DNA of 64,000 nt from Algorimicrobium algoritergicola (GCF_008086165.1 NZ_VSKL01000001.1:434001-498000); one strand, 5' to 3'; shown: positions 34,133-43,577, numbered from the stretch's first letter. Numbers and translations: made by a program. Notes: generated by a model from the letters alone, not told the origin.

Positions 34133-34363
34133 TTGCAGGTGACTTTAGCAGAAATAAAACGTGGTGAAATAGGCATTATTGTCGATGTGTCCTCTGTACA
34201 TATTCCCCTAAAACTATTAGAAATGGGTTGCCTTCCAGGTAATACCGTTGAGCTAGTTCAGATGGCACCTTTTGCTGATCCGATGTATTTAAACATTAAC
34301 GGAAGTCATTTGGCAATCCGAAAAGAAACAGCCATTCACATTCAAATAGAAATTTCTAGATGA
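34133..34363 (+). CDS. feoA: Ferrous iron transport protein A
   Basis: A 76-residue SH3-like protein of the ferrous-iron uptake system. LAEIKRGEIGIIVDVSS, LLEMGCLPGNTVELVQMAPF and the end HLAIRKETAIHIQIEI fit the FeoA pattern (RL.eMGl.pG..v). The start is a TTG, since no ATG or GTG precedes the conserved N-terminus other than a GTG two codons later. The stop overlaps the feoB start by four bases (ATGA). Confidence 0.92.
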   Translation: MQVTLAEIKRGEIGIIVDVSSVHIPLKLLEMGCLPGNTVELVQMAPFADPMYLNINGSHLAIRKETAIHIQIEISR

Positions 34364-36459
34364 GCAAGCAAATTAATGTTGCATTAATAGGGAATCCTAA
34401 CACAGGAAAAACGTCTGTTTTTAATGCATTAACCGGTTTAAACCAAAAAGTTGGTAATTACCCTGGTATTACGGTTGAAAAAAAAGAAGGGATTTGTAAA
34501 CTACCGCGTGGTGTTAAAGCCCATATTATAGATTTACCTGGAACCTACAGTTTAAATGCCTCGTCCTTAGATGAAAATGTGGTTATTGAATTGCTTCTCA
34601 ATAAAAACGATAAAGATTTTCCTGATGTTGCTGTCGTTGTGTGCGATGTAGAAAACATCAAACGAAACCTGTTGCTATTTACACAAATTAAAGACCTTCA
34701 AATTCCAACTATTCTTGCTATTAACATGGCTGATAGAATGGATTACAAAGGAATAAGTCTAGACATACCCTATTTAGAAGAGCAACTAAATACCAAAATT
34801 GCTCTTATTAGTACCCGAAAAAAGAAAGGTATCTCGGAACTTAAAGAATTAATTGCAAATTATAGAGACTTATCAAGTGAGCCATGTATGAAGGCCTCGG
34901 AAATAGATAAGGTCTATTTTGATAATCTACAAAAAGCATTTCCAAATCAGCTGTTATACAAATTGTGGTTAGTAATAACACAGGATGTAAACTTTGGAAA
35001 AATGGACCGGAACACGATTGATGCCGTTGCCGATTTTAAAACAAAAACCAATACCGATTTAAAGCGCCTTCAACAAAAAGAGACAATAAAGCGCTATCAG
35101 TTTATTAATAATACACTGAAAAAAGGACAAACCATAGACTTAAATACGGCTAAAGATTTACGCATCCGTTTGGATCGTATCTTGACACATAAAGTTTGGG
35201 GTTATGTTATTTTTGGGTTTATCCTTCTAACTATTTTTCAAGCAATCTATGATTGGTCCAGCATTCCAATGGATTTTATTGATAGCTCCTTTGCTTCTTT
35301 AAGCGAATGGACAAAAAATGTGATGCCAGAAGGCACGCTAACCAATTTAATTTCTGAAGGTATTATTCCGGGAATTGGCGGTATTGTAATATTTATTCCA
35401 CAAATTGCCTTTTTATTCCTCTTTATTTCCATTCTGGAAGAAAGTGGTTATATGAGTCGTGTGGTCTTTTTAATGGATCGTGTTATGCGAAGATTTGGAT
35501 TAAGTGGAAAAAGTGTTGTTCCATTAATTTCTGGTACAGCATGTGCCATTCCAGCAATTATGGCAACCCGGAATATTGAAAGTTGGAAAGAGCGGTTAAT
35601 TACCATTTTAGTCACACCTTTTACTACCTGTTCGGCAAGATTACCCGTTTACTTAATCATTATTGCGCTCGTAATTCCGGAGGGTCGTTTTCTAGGGTTA
35701 AGTTTTCAAGCCTTAACGTTAATGCTACTATACTTAATAGGTTTTGGCGCAGCTGTTGGTTCCGCTTGGATTTTAAATAAGATTCTTAACATAAAAAGCA
35801 AAACATTTTTTGTGGTAGAAATGCCTAATTATAAACTACCACTATTTAAAAATGTTGCCATAACGGTTCTGGAGAAAACAAAATCTTTTGTGTTTGGTGC
35901 TGGTAAAATAATATTGGCGATTTCTATTGTATTGTGGTTTTTAGCGTCTTATGGTCCTGGTGAAAATTTCAATAATGCCGAAGCTATTGTTACAGAACAA
36001 TATGCCAATGAGGTTTTAACGGACACCGAACTAGAACAGCATGTAGATTCCTATAAATTAGAACATTCGTATATTGGTATAACAGGTCGTGCTATTGAAC
36101 CTGCCATTCGTCCATTGGGTTACGACTGGAAAATAGGTATTGCACTAATCAGTTCGTTTGCAGCACGTGAAGTTTTTGTAGGAACATTAGCCACCATCTA
36201 CAACGTAGGAAGCGATGAAGAAGAAACTATTAAAAACCGTATGGCTGGTGAGGTCAACCCTATTCTAGGTGGTCCTTTGTTTAATTTTGCGTCGGGAATT
36301 TCACTGTTACTATTTTATGCCTTTGCCATGCAATGTATGAGTACGCTAGCTATTGTAAAACGCGAAACTAACAGTTGGAAATGGCCAGCTTGGCAATTGG
36401 TAGTCATGACAGTTTTTGCTTATGTAGTAGCTTTAATTGCCTATCAATTATTAAAATAA
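34360..36459 (+). CDS. feoB: Ferrous iron transporter B
   Basis: The 699-residue GTP-dependent Fe(II) permease. The G domain has G1 IGNPNTGKTSVFN, the G2/G3 region YPGITVEKKEG and DLPGTYSL, and G4 NMAD. The membrane part contains the Gate and core segments: EESGYMSRVVFLMDRVMRRFG, SVVPLISGTACAIPAIMATR, TPFTTCSARLPVYLIII and the second half with SSFAAREVFVGTLATIYNVG. Length is normal. Translation is coupled to feoA. The palindrome before feoA suggests repression by a metal-loaded DtxR-type protein, and such a gene lies 0.8 kb downstream. Confidence 0.96.
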   Translation: MSKQINVALIGNPNTGKTSVFNALTGLNQKVGNYPGITVEKKEGICKLPRGVKAHIIDLPGTYSLNASSLDENVVIELLLNKNDKDFPDVAVVVCDVENIKRNLLLFTQIKDLQIPTILAINMADRMDYKGISLDIPYLEEQLNTKIALISTRKKKGISELKELIANYRDLSSEPCMKASEIDKVYFDNLQKAFPNQLLYKLWLVITQDVNFGKMDRNTIDAVADFKTKTNTDLKRLQQKETIKRYQFINNTLKKGQTIDLNTAKDLRIRLDRILTHKVWGYVIFGFILLTIFQAIYDWSSIPMDFIDSSFASLSEWTKNVMPEGTLTNLISEGIIPGIGGIVIFIPQIAFLFLFISILEESGYMSRVVFLMDRVMRRFGLSGKSVVPLISGTACAIPAIMATRNIESWKERLITILVTPFTTCSARLPVYLIIIALVIPEGRFLGLSFQALTLMLLYLIGFGAAVGSAWILNKILNIKSKTFFVVEMPNYKLPLFKNVAITVLEKTKSFVFGAGKIILAISIVLWFLASYGPGENFNNAEAIVTEQYANEVLTDTELEQHVDSYKLEHSYIGITGRAIEPAIRPLGYDWKIGIALISSFAAREVFVGTLATIYNVGSDEEETIKNRMAGEVNPILGGPLFNFASGISLLLFYAFAMQCMSTLAIVKRETNSWKWPAWQLVVMTVFAYVVALIAYQLLK

Positions 36460-36637
36460 TCTATTGAAAGTTTATAGTTTTTTGATGAGCAAATAAGTTG
36501 AAAATAGTTATTTAGCTTGAAAACAATTGAATAACAAAATAACTTAATAACCCTTTTATGGTTATAATATTTAAAGCAACTAAAAAGAAATTAATTAAAC
36601 TGTAAAGCTTAATTACACACTAAAATTCTCTAATGAA

Positions 36638-36778
36638 ATGGGTTCAACTATTCAAAATATTATCGCTTTTACCATTCTGGGTCTGGCCATCTTATTTTTG
36701 ATTCGGAAATTTATTTGGAGTCCAAAAAAGAAAAATTCAAAAAATTGTGGTGGTGACGATGGTTGTGGCTGCCACTAA
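36638..36778 (+). CDS. FeoB-associated Cys-rich membrane protein
   Basis: A 46-residue protein with one transmembrane helix (about residues 7-23) and a basic linker (WSPKKKNSKN) ending in NCGGDDGCGCH, a cluster of three cysteines with a terminal histidine. This is the layout of the FeoB-associated protein family, FeoC-like small proteins encoded after feoB. It starts 178 bases after feoB. An ATG five bases earlier is in a frame that stops after 23 codons. It overlaps the convergent next gene's stop by four bases. Confidence 0.85.
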   Translation: MGSTIQNIIAFTILGLAILFLIRKFIWSPKKKNSKNCGGDDGCGCH

Positions 36779-37194
36779 TTAACACCTGAAAATTGCACGT
36801 AATATGCCGTTTTTTCAGTTCGTTTTTCGGCTTCAGGAAACGGCAGAACATTGTACAAATAGAGTTTTAATTCTCTTTCAATAAATAAAGATTTACGTTC
36901 TTGATTTGTATAGCTTGTTGGCGGAATTTTAAAGACTTCCGTGCTTATTAATTTTCCATCTTTAAAAATTTCTAATTCAAACACTACTTCGCCAGCCCAA
37001 ACACAAGTAACGCCTTTTGGACAGCGAGAATCTGTAATTACCTCACTAAATTTAACCGAATAATCATCAACTATTAAACGCTTTTGATAAAATAATTTCT
37101 GAAGAATTAAAGGTGTTTCTGCGTTTGCTTTTTCCTGTGAAAAACCAATAAGTCCTATTAGTAAACATAATCCGAAGAGGCATTTTTTCAACAT
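36775..37194 (-). CDS. Hypothetical secreted protein with DSRCPxGVxCVWAG motif
   Basis: A 139-residue protein with a signal peptide (about residues 1-19, GLIGFSQ). The conserved phrase ITDSRCPKGVTCVWAGEVVFEL is recurrent in small secreted proteins of Bacteroidota; the two cysteines probably form a disulfide or metal site. The rest is beta-rich. No function is known to me. It sits leftward between feoB's small partner and the DtxR-type regulator and could be iron-related by location only. Confidence 0.7.
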   Translation of the reverse strand: MLKKCLFGLCLLIGLIGFSQEKANAETPLILQKLFYQKRLIVDDYSVKFSEVITDSRCPKGVTCVWAGEVVFELEIFKDGKLISTEVFKIPPTSYTNQERKSLFIERELKLYLYNVLPFPEAEKRTEKTAYYVQFSGVN

Positions 37195-37242
37195 AGTTTT
37201 TTGATTTTTTTTAAAATTTCAATTTAGAAATCACCCAAATTT

Positions 37243-37905
37243 TCAGAGCTTTTTTAAGTATAGATTTTTCGCCACACTTTGAGAAACTGTTAATAATTTG
37301 CCATTAGCCTTAATGCTGATAGATTTATCAAAAGGTTCAATATGCATCACTTCAATAATCGATCCTAAACCAATATCATTTTTGTTTAAATATTGTAAAA
37401 ATTCCGATGAACTATCATTCACGCCCAAACAACTATATTTCTGATGTTCTAGTGCTTGCGATAATATTATTTTTTCAACAAAAGTAATCGCGCCATGTTT
37501 ATCTGGAATAGGATCACCGTGTGGATCATGAGTTGGATGACCTAAAAAAGCATCCAATTCATCAATTAATTTTTGCGACTTAATATGTTCCAACTGTTCA
37601 GCTAAATCGTGAACCTCATCCCAAGTGAAATTTAATTTCTCCACTAAAAACACTTCCCAAAGTCGGTGTTTTCTAATAATATTAATCGCAATTTTTTTGC
37701 CAGATTCCGTTAACGTTACACCTTTATACTTTTTGTAATTAGCATAATCCTTTTCCGCTAATTTCCGAATCATATCAGTTGCTGATGATGCTTTGGTATT
37801 CATAGCTTCAGCTAATGCATTGGTATTCACAATCTCGCGACCTTGTTTACCTAAATGATAAATAGCTTTAATGTAATTTTCTTCCGTTAACGTAATCATA
37901 AACAT
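37243..37905 (-). CDS. DtxR/MntR-family metal-dependent repressor
   Basis: A 220-residue regulator: an N-terminal winged helix (EENYIKAIYHLGKQGREI, TNALAEAMNTKASSATDMIRKLAEKDY, GVTLTESGKKIAINIIRKHRLWEVFL), the dimerisation and metal region (WDEVHDLAEQLEHIKSQKLIDELDAFLGHPTHDPHGDPIPD, which contains the Glu/His ligand positions of the family), and a C-terminal FeoA/SH3-like domain. The start may be the third residue (MITLTEENY). With the Mn/Zn or Fe form of the metal bound it should repress uptake genes. It is divergent from an ABC metal importer and shares a palindromic site with it. Confidence 0.92.
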   Translation of the reverse strand: MFMITLTEENYIKAIYHLGKQGREIVNTNALAEAMNTKASSATDMIRKLAEKDYANYKKYKGVTLTESGKKIAINIIRKHRLWEVFLVEKLNFTWDEVHDLAEQLEHIKSQKLIDELDAFLGHPTHDPHGDPIPDKHGAITFVEKIILSQALEHQKYSCLGVNDSSSEFLQYLNKNDIGLGSIIEVMHIEPFDKSISIKANGKLLTVSQSVAKNLYLKKL

Positions 37906-37949
37906 GTGTTATCTAACAAATATACAGTATTATACTTTTTAAAAATATT

Positions 37950-37965
37950 TTTAGACTAATCTAAA
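37950..37965. promoter_or_regulatory. Candidate DtxR-type operator between regulator and importer
   Basis: Perfect palindrome TTTAGA-CTAA-TCTAAA in the intergenic region between the divergent dtxR-type gene and the metal importer. A single half-site, TTTAGACTTA, recurs at 38033-38042 just at the importer's start. The position fits control of both genes. Confidence 0.5.
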
Positions 37966-38041
37966 TCAATGGATAATTTAAAAACAAATGAAACCGAATT
38001 ACACTCAATTTTTAGTACCTTCGCAACTATAATTTAGACTT

Positions 38042-38953
38042 ATGAAAAAATTAGTTTTTGCCGTTGTAATTCTGGGGGCTTTTTATTCATGTAAAAACGC
38101 GAATGAAACCAGTTCCAAATTGCAAGTTGTAACAACCACAACCATGATAACCGATTTAGTTCAAAATATTGGTGGCGATTATATAGACGTAGAAGGTTTA
38201 ATGGGAAGCGGTGTAGATCCGCATTTATATAAAGCAAGTGAAGGCGATGTAAACAAAATTGCACGTGCTGATGTTATTTTTTATGGTGGATTACACTTGG
38301 AAGGCAAACTCGTTGAAGTTTTCGAAAAAATGGGAAGTCAAAATATTAATACCATAGCAGTTTCAGATGCAGTAGACAAAAAAACACTGATTGGATCTGA
38401 ATATTTTGCCTCTAATTATGATCCCCATATTTGGTTTGATGTGACTAATTGGGAATTAATCACACAATTTGTCGTTAAGAAATTATCAGAAGCGAATCCA
38501 GAGCATCAAGCAATTTTCGAAAAGAATGGCGAAGATTACCTCAAAAAATTACAGGCTTTAAATATGCATATAAAATCAACTATCAGCACACTACCAGAAG
38601 ACAAAAGAATTCTAGTTACAGCTCATGATGCGTTTAATTATTTTGGCCAAGCTTACGGTTTTGAAGTTGTTGGGCTTCAAGGATTATCAACTGCTACCGA
38701 AGCTGGTGTTCAAGACGTTCAAAATTTAGCTACCTTTATTATTGACAAACAAGTCAAGGCTATTTTTGTAGAAAGTTCCGTGCCAAAACGTACTATTGAA
38801 GCACTCCAAGCTGCCGTACAATCAAAAGGTTTTGATGTTCAAATTGGCGGCACATTATATTCGGATGCCTTAGGAAATGCAGGCACAGAGGAAGGTACGT
38901 ATATTGGTATGTTTACCTATAATGTGAATACGATTGTGAATGCATTAAAGTAA
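38042..38953 (+). CDS. Zn/Mn ABC transporter substrate-binding lipoprotein
   Basis: A 303-residue metal-binding lipoprotein: signal MKKLVFAVVILGAFYSC with lipobox Cys, then the cluster A-I fold. The metal ligands of the TroA/PsaA/ZnuA group can be placed as His in GVDPHLYKAS, His in NYDPHIWFDV, His in VTAHDAFNYF and Asp in GTLYSDALGNAG. The long His-rich loop typical of ZnuA is absent, which favours a Mn/Fe/Zn transporter of the TroA type; the metal itself is not decided by sequence. First of a four-gene rightward run. Confidence 0.92.
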   Translation: MKKLVFAVVILGAFYSCKNANETSSKLQVVTTTTMITDLVQNIGGDYIDVEGLMGSGVDPHLYKASEGDVNKIARADVIFYGGLHLEGKLVEVFEKMGSQNINTIAVSDAVDKKTLIGSEYFASNYDPHIWFDVTNWELITQFVVKKLSEANPEHQAIFEKNGEDYLKKLQALNMHIKSTISTLPEDKRILVTAHDAFNYFGQAYGFEVVGLQGLSTATEAGVQDVQNLATFIIDKQVKAIFVESSVPKRTIEALQAAVQSKGFDVQIGGTLYSDALGNAGTEEGTYIGMFTYNVNTIVNALK

Positions 38954-38962
38954 CGATTAACT

Positions 38963-39736
38963 ATGAAGGAACAATCTGAAAATAAAAACACAACAAAGCC
39001 ATCTGGTGTTATGGCCGTCCAGGTTGACGATCTAACCGTTGCCTACAACTACAAACCCGTACTTTGGGATATTGACTTGGAAATCCCAGAAGGCGTGCTT
39101 ATGGCCATTGTTGGCCCAAATGGCGCCGGAAAATCCACGCTTATCAAAGCCATTTTAGGAATTTTAAAACCTATTGCTGGTAGTGTAAGTATTTACGGCA
39201 AACCCTATAATAAACAACGAGATTTAGTAGCGTATGTTCCACAAAAAGGAAGTGTAGATTGGGATTTTCCAACTACAGCTTTAGATGTTGTTATGATGGG
39301 AACTTATGGCAGTTTGGGCTGGATTAAACGACCAGGGCAAAAGGAGAAAAAAGCATCTTTAGAAGCCTTGGAACAAGTTGGGATGTTAGCCTTTAAAAAT
39401 CGACAAATTAGTCAGCTGTCTGGTGGTCAGCAACAACGTATTTTTTTAGCGCGAGCACTCGTTCAAGATGCTTCCATTTATTTTATGGATGAACCCTTTC
39501 AAGGTGTGGATGCTACAACTGAAATTGCCATTATCAACATCCTAAAAGCTTTACGAAAAGCGAATAAAACGGTCATTGTTGTACATCACGATTTACAAAC
39601 CGTTCCTGAATATTTTGATTGGGTGACTTTCTTGAATGTGAAAAAAATTGCCACAGGTCCTGTTAAAGATATTTTTAATGATGATAACCTAACAAAGACC
39701 TATGGTATTAATTATAAAGTGAGTATTCAGAAATAA
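38963..39736 (+). CDS. Metal ABC transporter ATPase
   Basis: A 257-residue ABC ATPase. Walker [18 protein letters not shown]-loop region [18 protein letters not shown], signature [16 protein letters not shown], Walker [14 protein letters not shown] and the H-loop VVHHDLQTV are all intact. [10 protein letters not shown] is the version usual for Mn/Zn importers (MntA/TroB/ZnuC). It starts 9 bases after the binding-protein gene. Confidence 0.95.
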   Translation: MKEQSENKNTTKPSGVMAVQVDDLTVAYNYKPVLWDIDLEIPEGVLMAIVGPNGAGKSTLIKAILGILKPIAGSVSIYGKPYNKQRDLVAYVPQKGSVDWDFPTTALDVVMMGTYGSLGWIKRPGQKEKKASLEALEQVGMLAFKNRQISQLSGGQQQRIFLARALVQDASIYFMDEPFQGVDATTEIAIINILKALRKANKTVIVVHHDLQTVPEYFDWVTFLNVKKIATGPVKDIFNDDNLTKTYGINYKVSIQK

Positions 39737-39739
39737 AAT

Positions 39740-39759
39740 TCCTACGAACGCAGGAATCT
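39740..39759. repeat. Short palindrome between ATPase and permease genes
   Basis: ATTCCTACGAACGCAGGAAT, nearly a perfect inverted repeat. It lies in the unusually long 122-base gap inside the transporter operon and may be a REP-like unit or weak attenuator. Confidence 0.45.
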
Positions 39760-39813
39760 CTTAGATATATACCAAAATTAAGTATAGAAACATATCCTAA
39801 AAACTAAAGACTA

Positions 39814-40941
39814 ATAGACTTAACACAATACATAGAACTCCTCATCAACGATTACACCTTGCGTACTATTACGCTGGGCACTGCTATTTTGGGTGCCGTA
39901 ACTGGTATGCTAGGAAGTTTTGCTGTATTGCGAAAACAAAGCTTACTAGGTGATGCCATTTCGCATGCTGCCTTACCAGGAATTGCCATTGCATTTTTAA
40001 TTACAGGAGCCAAAGACAGTAACACCTTATTACTTGGCGCTTTAGTCAGTGGATTAATCGGAACGTTTTGGATTCGTGGAATTGTTACTAAAACACACTT
40101 AAAATCAGATACGGCTTTAGGATTAATTTTATCCTTGTTTTTTGGATTTGGCATGCTCTTATTAACCTTTATTCAAAAACAACCCAATGCCAATCAAGCT
40201 GGATTGGATAAATATTTATTTGGTCAGGCAGCAACACTTGTGGAAAGTGATGTTTGGCTGATGGCGATTGTTACTGGGCTTTGCTTATTAGTTTTGCTCC
40301 TATTTTGGAAGGAATTTAAAATTCTTTTATTCGATAAAGATTATGCACAAACCATCGGTTTTAATACAAAAATAATTGATATTCTTATTACCTCTTTCAT
40401 CGTGGTAGCCATTGTTTTAGGCCTACAAACAGTTGGCGTGGTTTTAATGAGTGCCATGCTTTTAGCACCTGCAGCTGCAGCTCGACAGTGGACAAATAGT
40501 TTAAGTACCATGGTTTTTTTAGCGGCTATTTTTGGCGCTTTTTCGGGTGTTTTTGGAACGGCCATTAGCGCTAGTCAAAACAACTTATCTACAGGACCCG
40601 TAATTGTTTTGGTAGCTTCCGTGTTTGTATTGTTTTCCTTTATTTTTTCACCAAGTCGTGGATTACTTTTCAGACAAATCCGCTTTATTAAAAATCGTCG
40701 TGATTTAGAACAGCATAAAACATTAGCATTCATGTTTCAAATTGCGAAAACACATGATAATATTTCGCATCCGCACACCATTAAAATTCTGAATAATTTT
40801 CAAGGATTTACACGTGGAACACTTCAGAAATTAGTCGATAAAAACTTGGTAACCCTAGATGGAAACATGTGGAGCTTAACCCATGAAGGTTTTGAAACCG
40901 CTTCCAATTTGTACAACCAACAAACTACAAAACATGAGTAG
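39814..40941 (+). CDS. Metal ABC transporter permease 1 with C-terminal winged helix; no standard start codon
   Basis: A membrane permease of the MntB/TroC type: about eight helices, with YTLRTITLGTAILGAVTGMLGSF and LLGDAISHAALPGIAIAFL at the N-terminus, and a C-terminal DtxR-like winged helix (about the last 75 residues, HPHTIKILNNFQGFTRGTLQ). The first usual start in the frame is a TTG at 39859, but that lies inside the conserved N-terminal block; the in-frame sequence before it, DLTQYIELLINDYT, is just what these proteins have ahead of YTLR. The natural start would be at 39814, where the codon is ATA. I place the start there; the stop of the frame is 7 bases before it. Only 375 residues result, normal for the family. 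Confidence 0.75.
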   Translation: MDLTQYIELLINDYTLRTITLGTAILGAVTGMLGSFAVLRKQSLLGDAISHAALPGIAIAFLITGAKDSNTLLLGALVSGLIGTFWIRGIVTKTHLKSDTALGLILSLFFGFGMLLLTFIQKQPNANQAGLDKYLFGQAATLVESDVWLMAIVTGLCLLVLLLFWKEFKILLFDKDYAQTIGFNTKIIDILITSFIVVAIVLGLQTVGVVLMSAMLLAPAAAARQWTNSLSTMVFLAAIFGAFSGVFGTAISASQNNLSTGPVIVLVASVFVLFSFIFSPSRGLLFRQIRFIKNRRDLEQHKTLAFMFQIAKTHDNISHPHTIKILNNFQGFTRGTLQKLVDKNLVTLDGNMWSLTHEGFETASNLYNQQTTKHE

Positions 40942-42094
40942 CGCACAATTTGAAATACAGCTCATTGCCAGTTTGGTTGCATTAGCATGTGCCATTCCAG
41001 GAACTTTTTTGGTGCTACGAAAAATGGCTATGATAAGTGATGCTATCAGTCATTCTATTTTACCAGGTTTAGTGGTTGGATTTTTTATTACGCAAGATTT
41101 AAATTCGCCATTACTCATACTTTTAGCAGCATTAACTGGTGTAATTACGGTTATTTTGGTTGAGCAAATTCAGAAAACAGGTTTGGTAAAAGAAGACACA
41201 GCTATCGGACTCGTTTTTCCTGCGCTGTTTAGTATTGGTGTCATTATGATTGCAAAAAATGCCAATGACATCCACCTAGATGTAGATGCTGTATTATTAG
41301 GTGAATTAGCGTTTGCACCTTTTGATAGACTCATTATTTCTGGAACAGATGTTGGCCCGAAATCCCTCTGGGTAATTGGTACAATTCTATTAATTACAAT
41401 TGGACTTTTAATCGCCTTTTTTAAAGAACTCAAATTAAGCACGTTTGATGCTGGACTGGCGGCATCTTTAGGGTTTTCACCTGTAGCTATACATTATGGA
41501 CTCATGACGGTTTCATCAATAACAACCGTTGGCGCCTTTGATGCTGTTGGTGCTATTTTAGTGGTGGCGCTTATGATTGCTCCTGCAGCAAGCGCCTATT
41601 TGTTGACAACTGATTTAAAGAAATTACTCGCATTATCCATGTTTTTTGGCGTTTTTAGTGCTATTTCTGGTTATTGGCTAGCGCATTGGTTGGATGCTTC
41701 CATTGCCGGATCCATCACAACCATGTTAGGTGTTTTATTTTTAGTTGTGTATTTATTTGCTCCAAGTAAAGGATTAATTGCTGTAATGTATCGTGAGAAA
41801 CAGCAAAAAATTGAAGTGTCGCTCCTCACCTTTTTACTGCATTTAAAAAACCATACTGAAGCTAGTGAACGCCATGTGAATCATCTTTCCGAACATATTA
41901 ATTGGCAAAAAATTCGAGCAAAAACGGTTTTAGATTTAGCTCAAAAAAACAATATGATTACTATTGATAATAAGCTTGTTTCCTTAACCGAAAAAGGTGA
42001 TATTTTCACCACACAAGCCATTGATTATATCATCACCAATGAAGATGCTCAAATTGAAGATATGAAGGATGATTTCTTTTTGTTTAGGGGTTAG
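40934..42094 (+). CDS. Metal ABC transporter permease 2 with C-terminal winged helix
   Basis: A 386-residue permease of the TroD type. It begins MSSAQFEIQLIASLVALACA and has GTFLVLRKMAMISDAISHSILPGLVVGFF, with eight or so helices, then a C-terminal winged-helix domain (from about residue 300, LLTFLLHLKNHTEASERHVNHL). Two different permeases plus one ATPase and one binding protein is the usual TroABCD design. The ATG overlaps the permease 1 stop by 8 bases; an earlier in-frame ATG at 40883 is inside permease 1 and lacks family sequence, so it was rejected. Confidence 0.93.
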   Translation: MSSAQFEIQLIASLVALACAIPGTFLVLRKMAMISDAISHSILPGLVVGFFITQDLNSPLLILLAALTGVITVILVEQIQKTGLVKEDTAIGLVFPALFSIGVIMIAKNANDIHLDVDAVLLGELAFAPFDRLIISGTDVGPKSLWVIGTILLITIGLLIAFFKELKLSTFDAGLAASLGFSPVAIHYGLMTVSSITTVGAFDAVGAILVVALMIAPAASAYLLTTDLKKLLALSMFFGVFSAISGYWLAHWLDASIAGSITTMLGVLFLVVYLFAPSKGLIAVMYREKQQKIEVSLLTFLLHLKNHTEASERHVNHLSEHINWQKIRAKTVLDLAQKNNMITIDNKLVSLTEKGDIFTTQAIDYIITNEDAQIEDMKDDFFLFRG

Positions 42095-42110
42095 TCAATC
42101 TAAAATAGGA

Positions 42111-42533
42111 TTATTGCTTTTCTAATTTCCGACCAACAAGTCCAGCTTCATCAGATTTAAAAATAGTAAGCATGGTTGGTACTTCCTGATTGGATGCATC
42201 TCTAGGCGATTTTGTACTAAATCGAGCTTCCGTATTATTCAAATTCAAGGTGAATTTTGAATCCAAATCGGTTTCATTCGCCGTAAAATAAACGATGTTT
42301 TTTTTCAATTCCCATGTCCCTTTTCCATAGGCATGCGTTTCAGGTGGAGTCATGCCTTCAAGCTTTTTATAGCTATGAAAGTTAAAACTACCATCTGACT
42401 GTAATATCAGAGTTTCCGAATACGTTCCGTTTGAAGCTTCAAAATCTAATTGATACGCTCCTGAAATAGCTTCATTTTGAGAAAAGATAGTCGTTTGGGC
42501 AAGTATTAAAGCGAAAAATAGTATTTGTTTCAT
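42111..42533 (-). CDS. Hypothetical secreted lipocalin-like protein
   Basis: A 140-residue protein with a signal peptide (about residues 1-18, LILAQTTIFSQ). The mature part, with SGAYQLDFEASNGTYSETLILQSDG and GKGTWELKKNIVYFTANET, has the repeated beta-hairpin pattern of small lipocalin-like or NlpE-like proteins, but no family motif is certain. It is a lone leftward gene convergent with the permease gene. Confidence 0.6.
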   Translation of the reverse strand: MKQILFFALILAQTTIFSQNEAISGAYQLDFEASNGTYSETLILQSDGSFNFHSYKKLEGMTPPETHAYGKGTWELKKNIVYFTANETDLDSKFTLNLNNTEARFSTKSPRDASNQEVPTMLTIFKSDEAGLVGRKLEKQ

Positions 42534-42601
42534 GATGGGTTGATTTTGAACAGATTGTTAACAATAATTGCACCACAAAAAATCTAAACAATTAATAAAA
42601 A

Positions 42602-43366
42602 CTAAAACCCACGCTCCTTCTGCAATTGCTCATATGCGTCTTGAACTTGTCGGAACTTTTCTTCAGCGCCTAATTGGTGTTCTTTTCCTAAATGAATTAC
42701 GCGATCTGGATGATACTTTTTAGCCATTTTTCGGTAACCCCCTTTTATTTCGGTTACGGTTGCCGATTTTTCAATCTCTAAAATTTTATACGCATTATCA
42801 CTGCTATTATAAAACATAGCTTTTATGCTTTCGTAATCTATGGAGCGAATACCTAAATAGCCTGAAATAGTATAAATCTTATTCACTTCTGCTTCCGTTA
42901 CATGACCATCGGCTTTGGCTATTCCGAAAAGAAAATGTAATAATTGCAAACGTGACGGATGATCCATCATTTGTCTGATTTGCAAACACACTTGCTGCAC
43001 AGGAATTTCCTGTTTATTAATGTTTTTAAACAACTGAAAGGCATGATTGGCACGTTCTTTCCCATACATGTGTGCAAACTGCTGACGTACAAAATCCAAT
43101 TCGCGTTGGTCCTGCTTCCCATCGGCTTTTATCACCACCGATGCTAGCACCAACAAACTAACCTCAAAATCGCCCGAACGGGTTTGAGCTCTTGTTGGTC
43201 GTGAACCATAAGTTCCGCCCTTTTGTCCTTGTCCGAAAATAGTATCTAAATCGGTTCTATCTGAAAACACATCCATTAATCCACCTAAAGCCAAGCCTAT
43301 TATAGCACCTATTGGGCCACCAAACGACCAGCCTATAGCCGCTCCTATCCATTTTGAAAAATTCAT
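42602..43366 (-). CDS. TerB/DnaJ-domain membrane-associated protein (DjlA-like)
   Basis: A 254-residue protein: a glycine-zipper membrane segment (about residues 7-33, GAAIGWSFGGPIGAIIGLALGG), a TerB-type helical domain (about 65-165, VKADGKQDQRELDFVRQQF and IAKADGHVTEAEVNKIYTIS) and a C-terminal J domain (about 195-254) with the HPD motif in KKYHPDRV. This is the DjlA-like order, so it probably recruits DnaK at the inner membrane. Lone leftward gene; a divergent bacilliredoxin gene follows. Confidence 0.88.
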   Translation of the reverse strand: MNFSKWIGAAIGWSFGGPIGAIIGLALGGLMDVFSDRTDLDTIFGQGQKGGTYGSRPTRAQTRSGDFEVSLLVLASVVIKADGKQDQRELDFVRQQFAHMYGKERANHAFQLFKNINKQEIPVQQVCLQIRQMMDHPSRLQLLHFLFGIAKADGHVTEAEVNKIYTISGYLGIRSIDYESIKAMFYNSSDNAYKILEIEKSATVTEIKGGYRKMAKKYHPDRVIHLGKEHQLGAEEKFRQVQDAYEQLQKERGF

Positions 43367-43531
43367 TTAAACGCTAATTTTTTATTTATGTAAAAACCTA
43401 AAACTATTAAAATACTACTAAAAACTAAAGAATGGATTTTTAGGTTTACGAAATCCATTCTTAAAAATAAAAATTTTGGGTAAATATACTATTTGTTAGT
43501 AGATTGCTTACGGCATTTGTTACACAATTGG

Positions 43532-43539
43532 TATCTTTG
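43532..43539 (+). promoter_or_regulatory. -7 promoter element for the bacilliredoxin gene
   Basis: TATCTTTG, exact TAnnTTTG match 38 bases before the ATG at 43578. No well-spaced -33 is seen. The rest of the 210-base gap shows nothing else. Confidence 0.55.
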
Positions 43540-43577
43540 CAATTCAATATTTATTAATCATATAAAACAGAATATAT

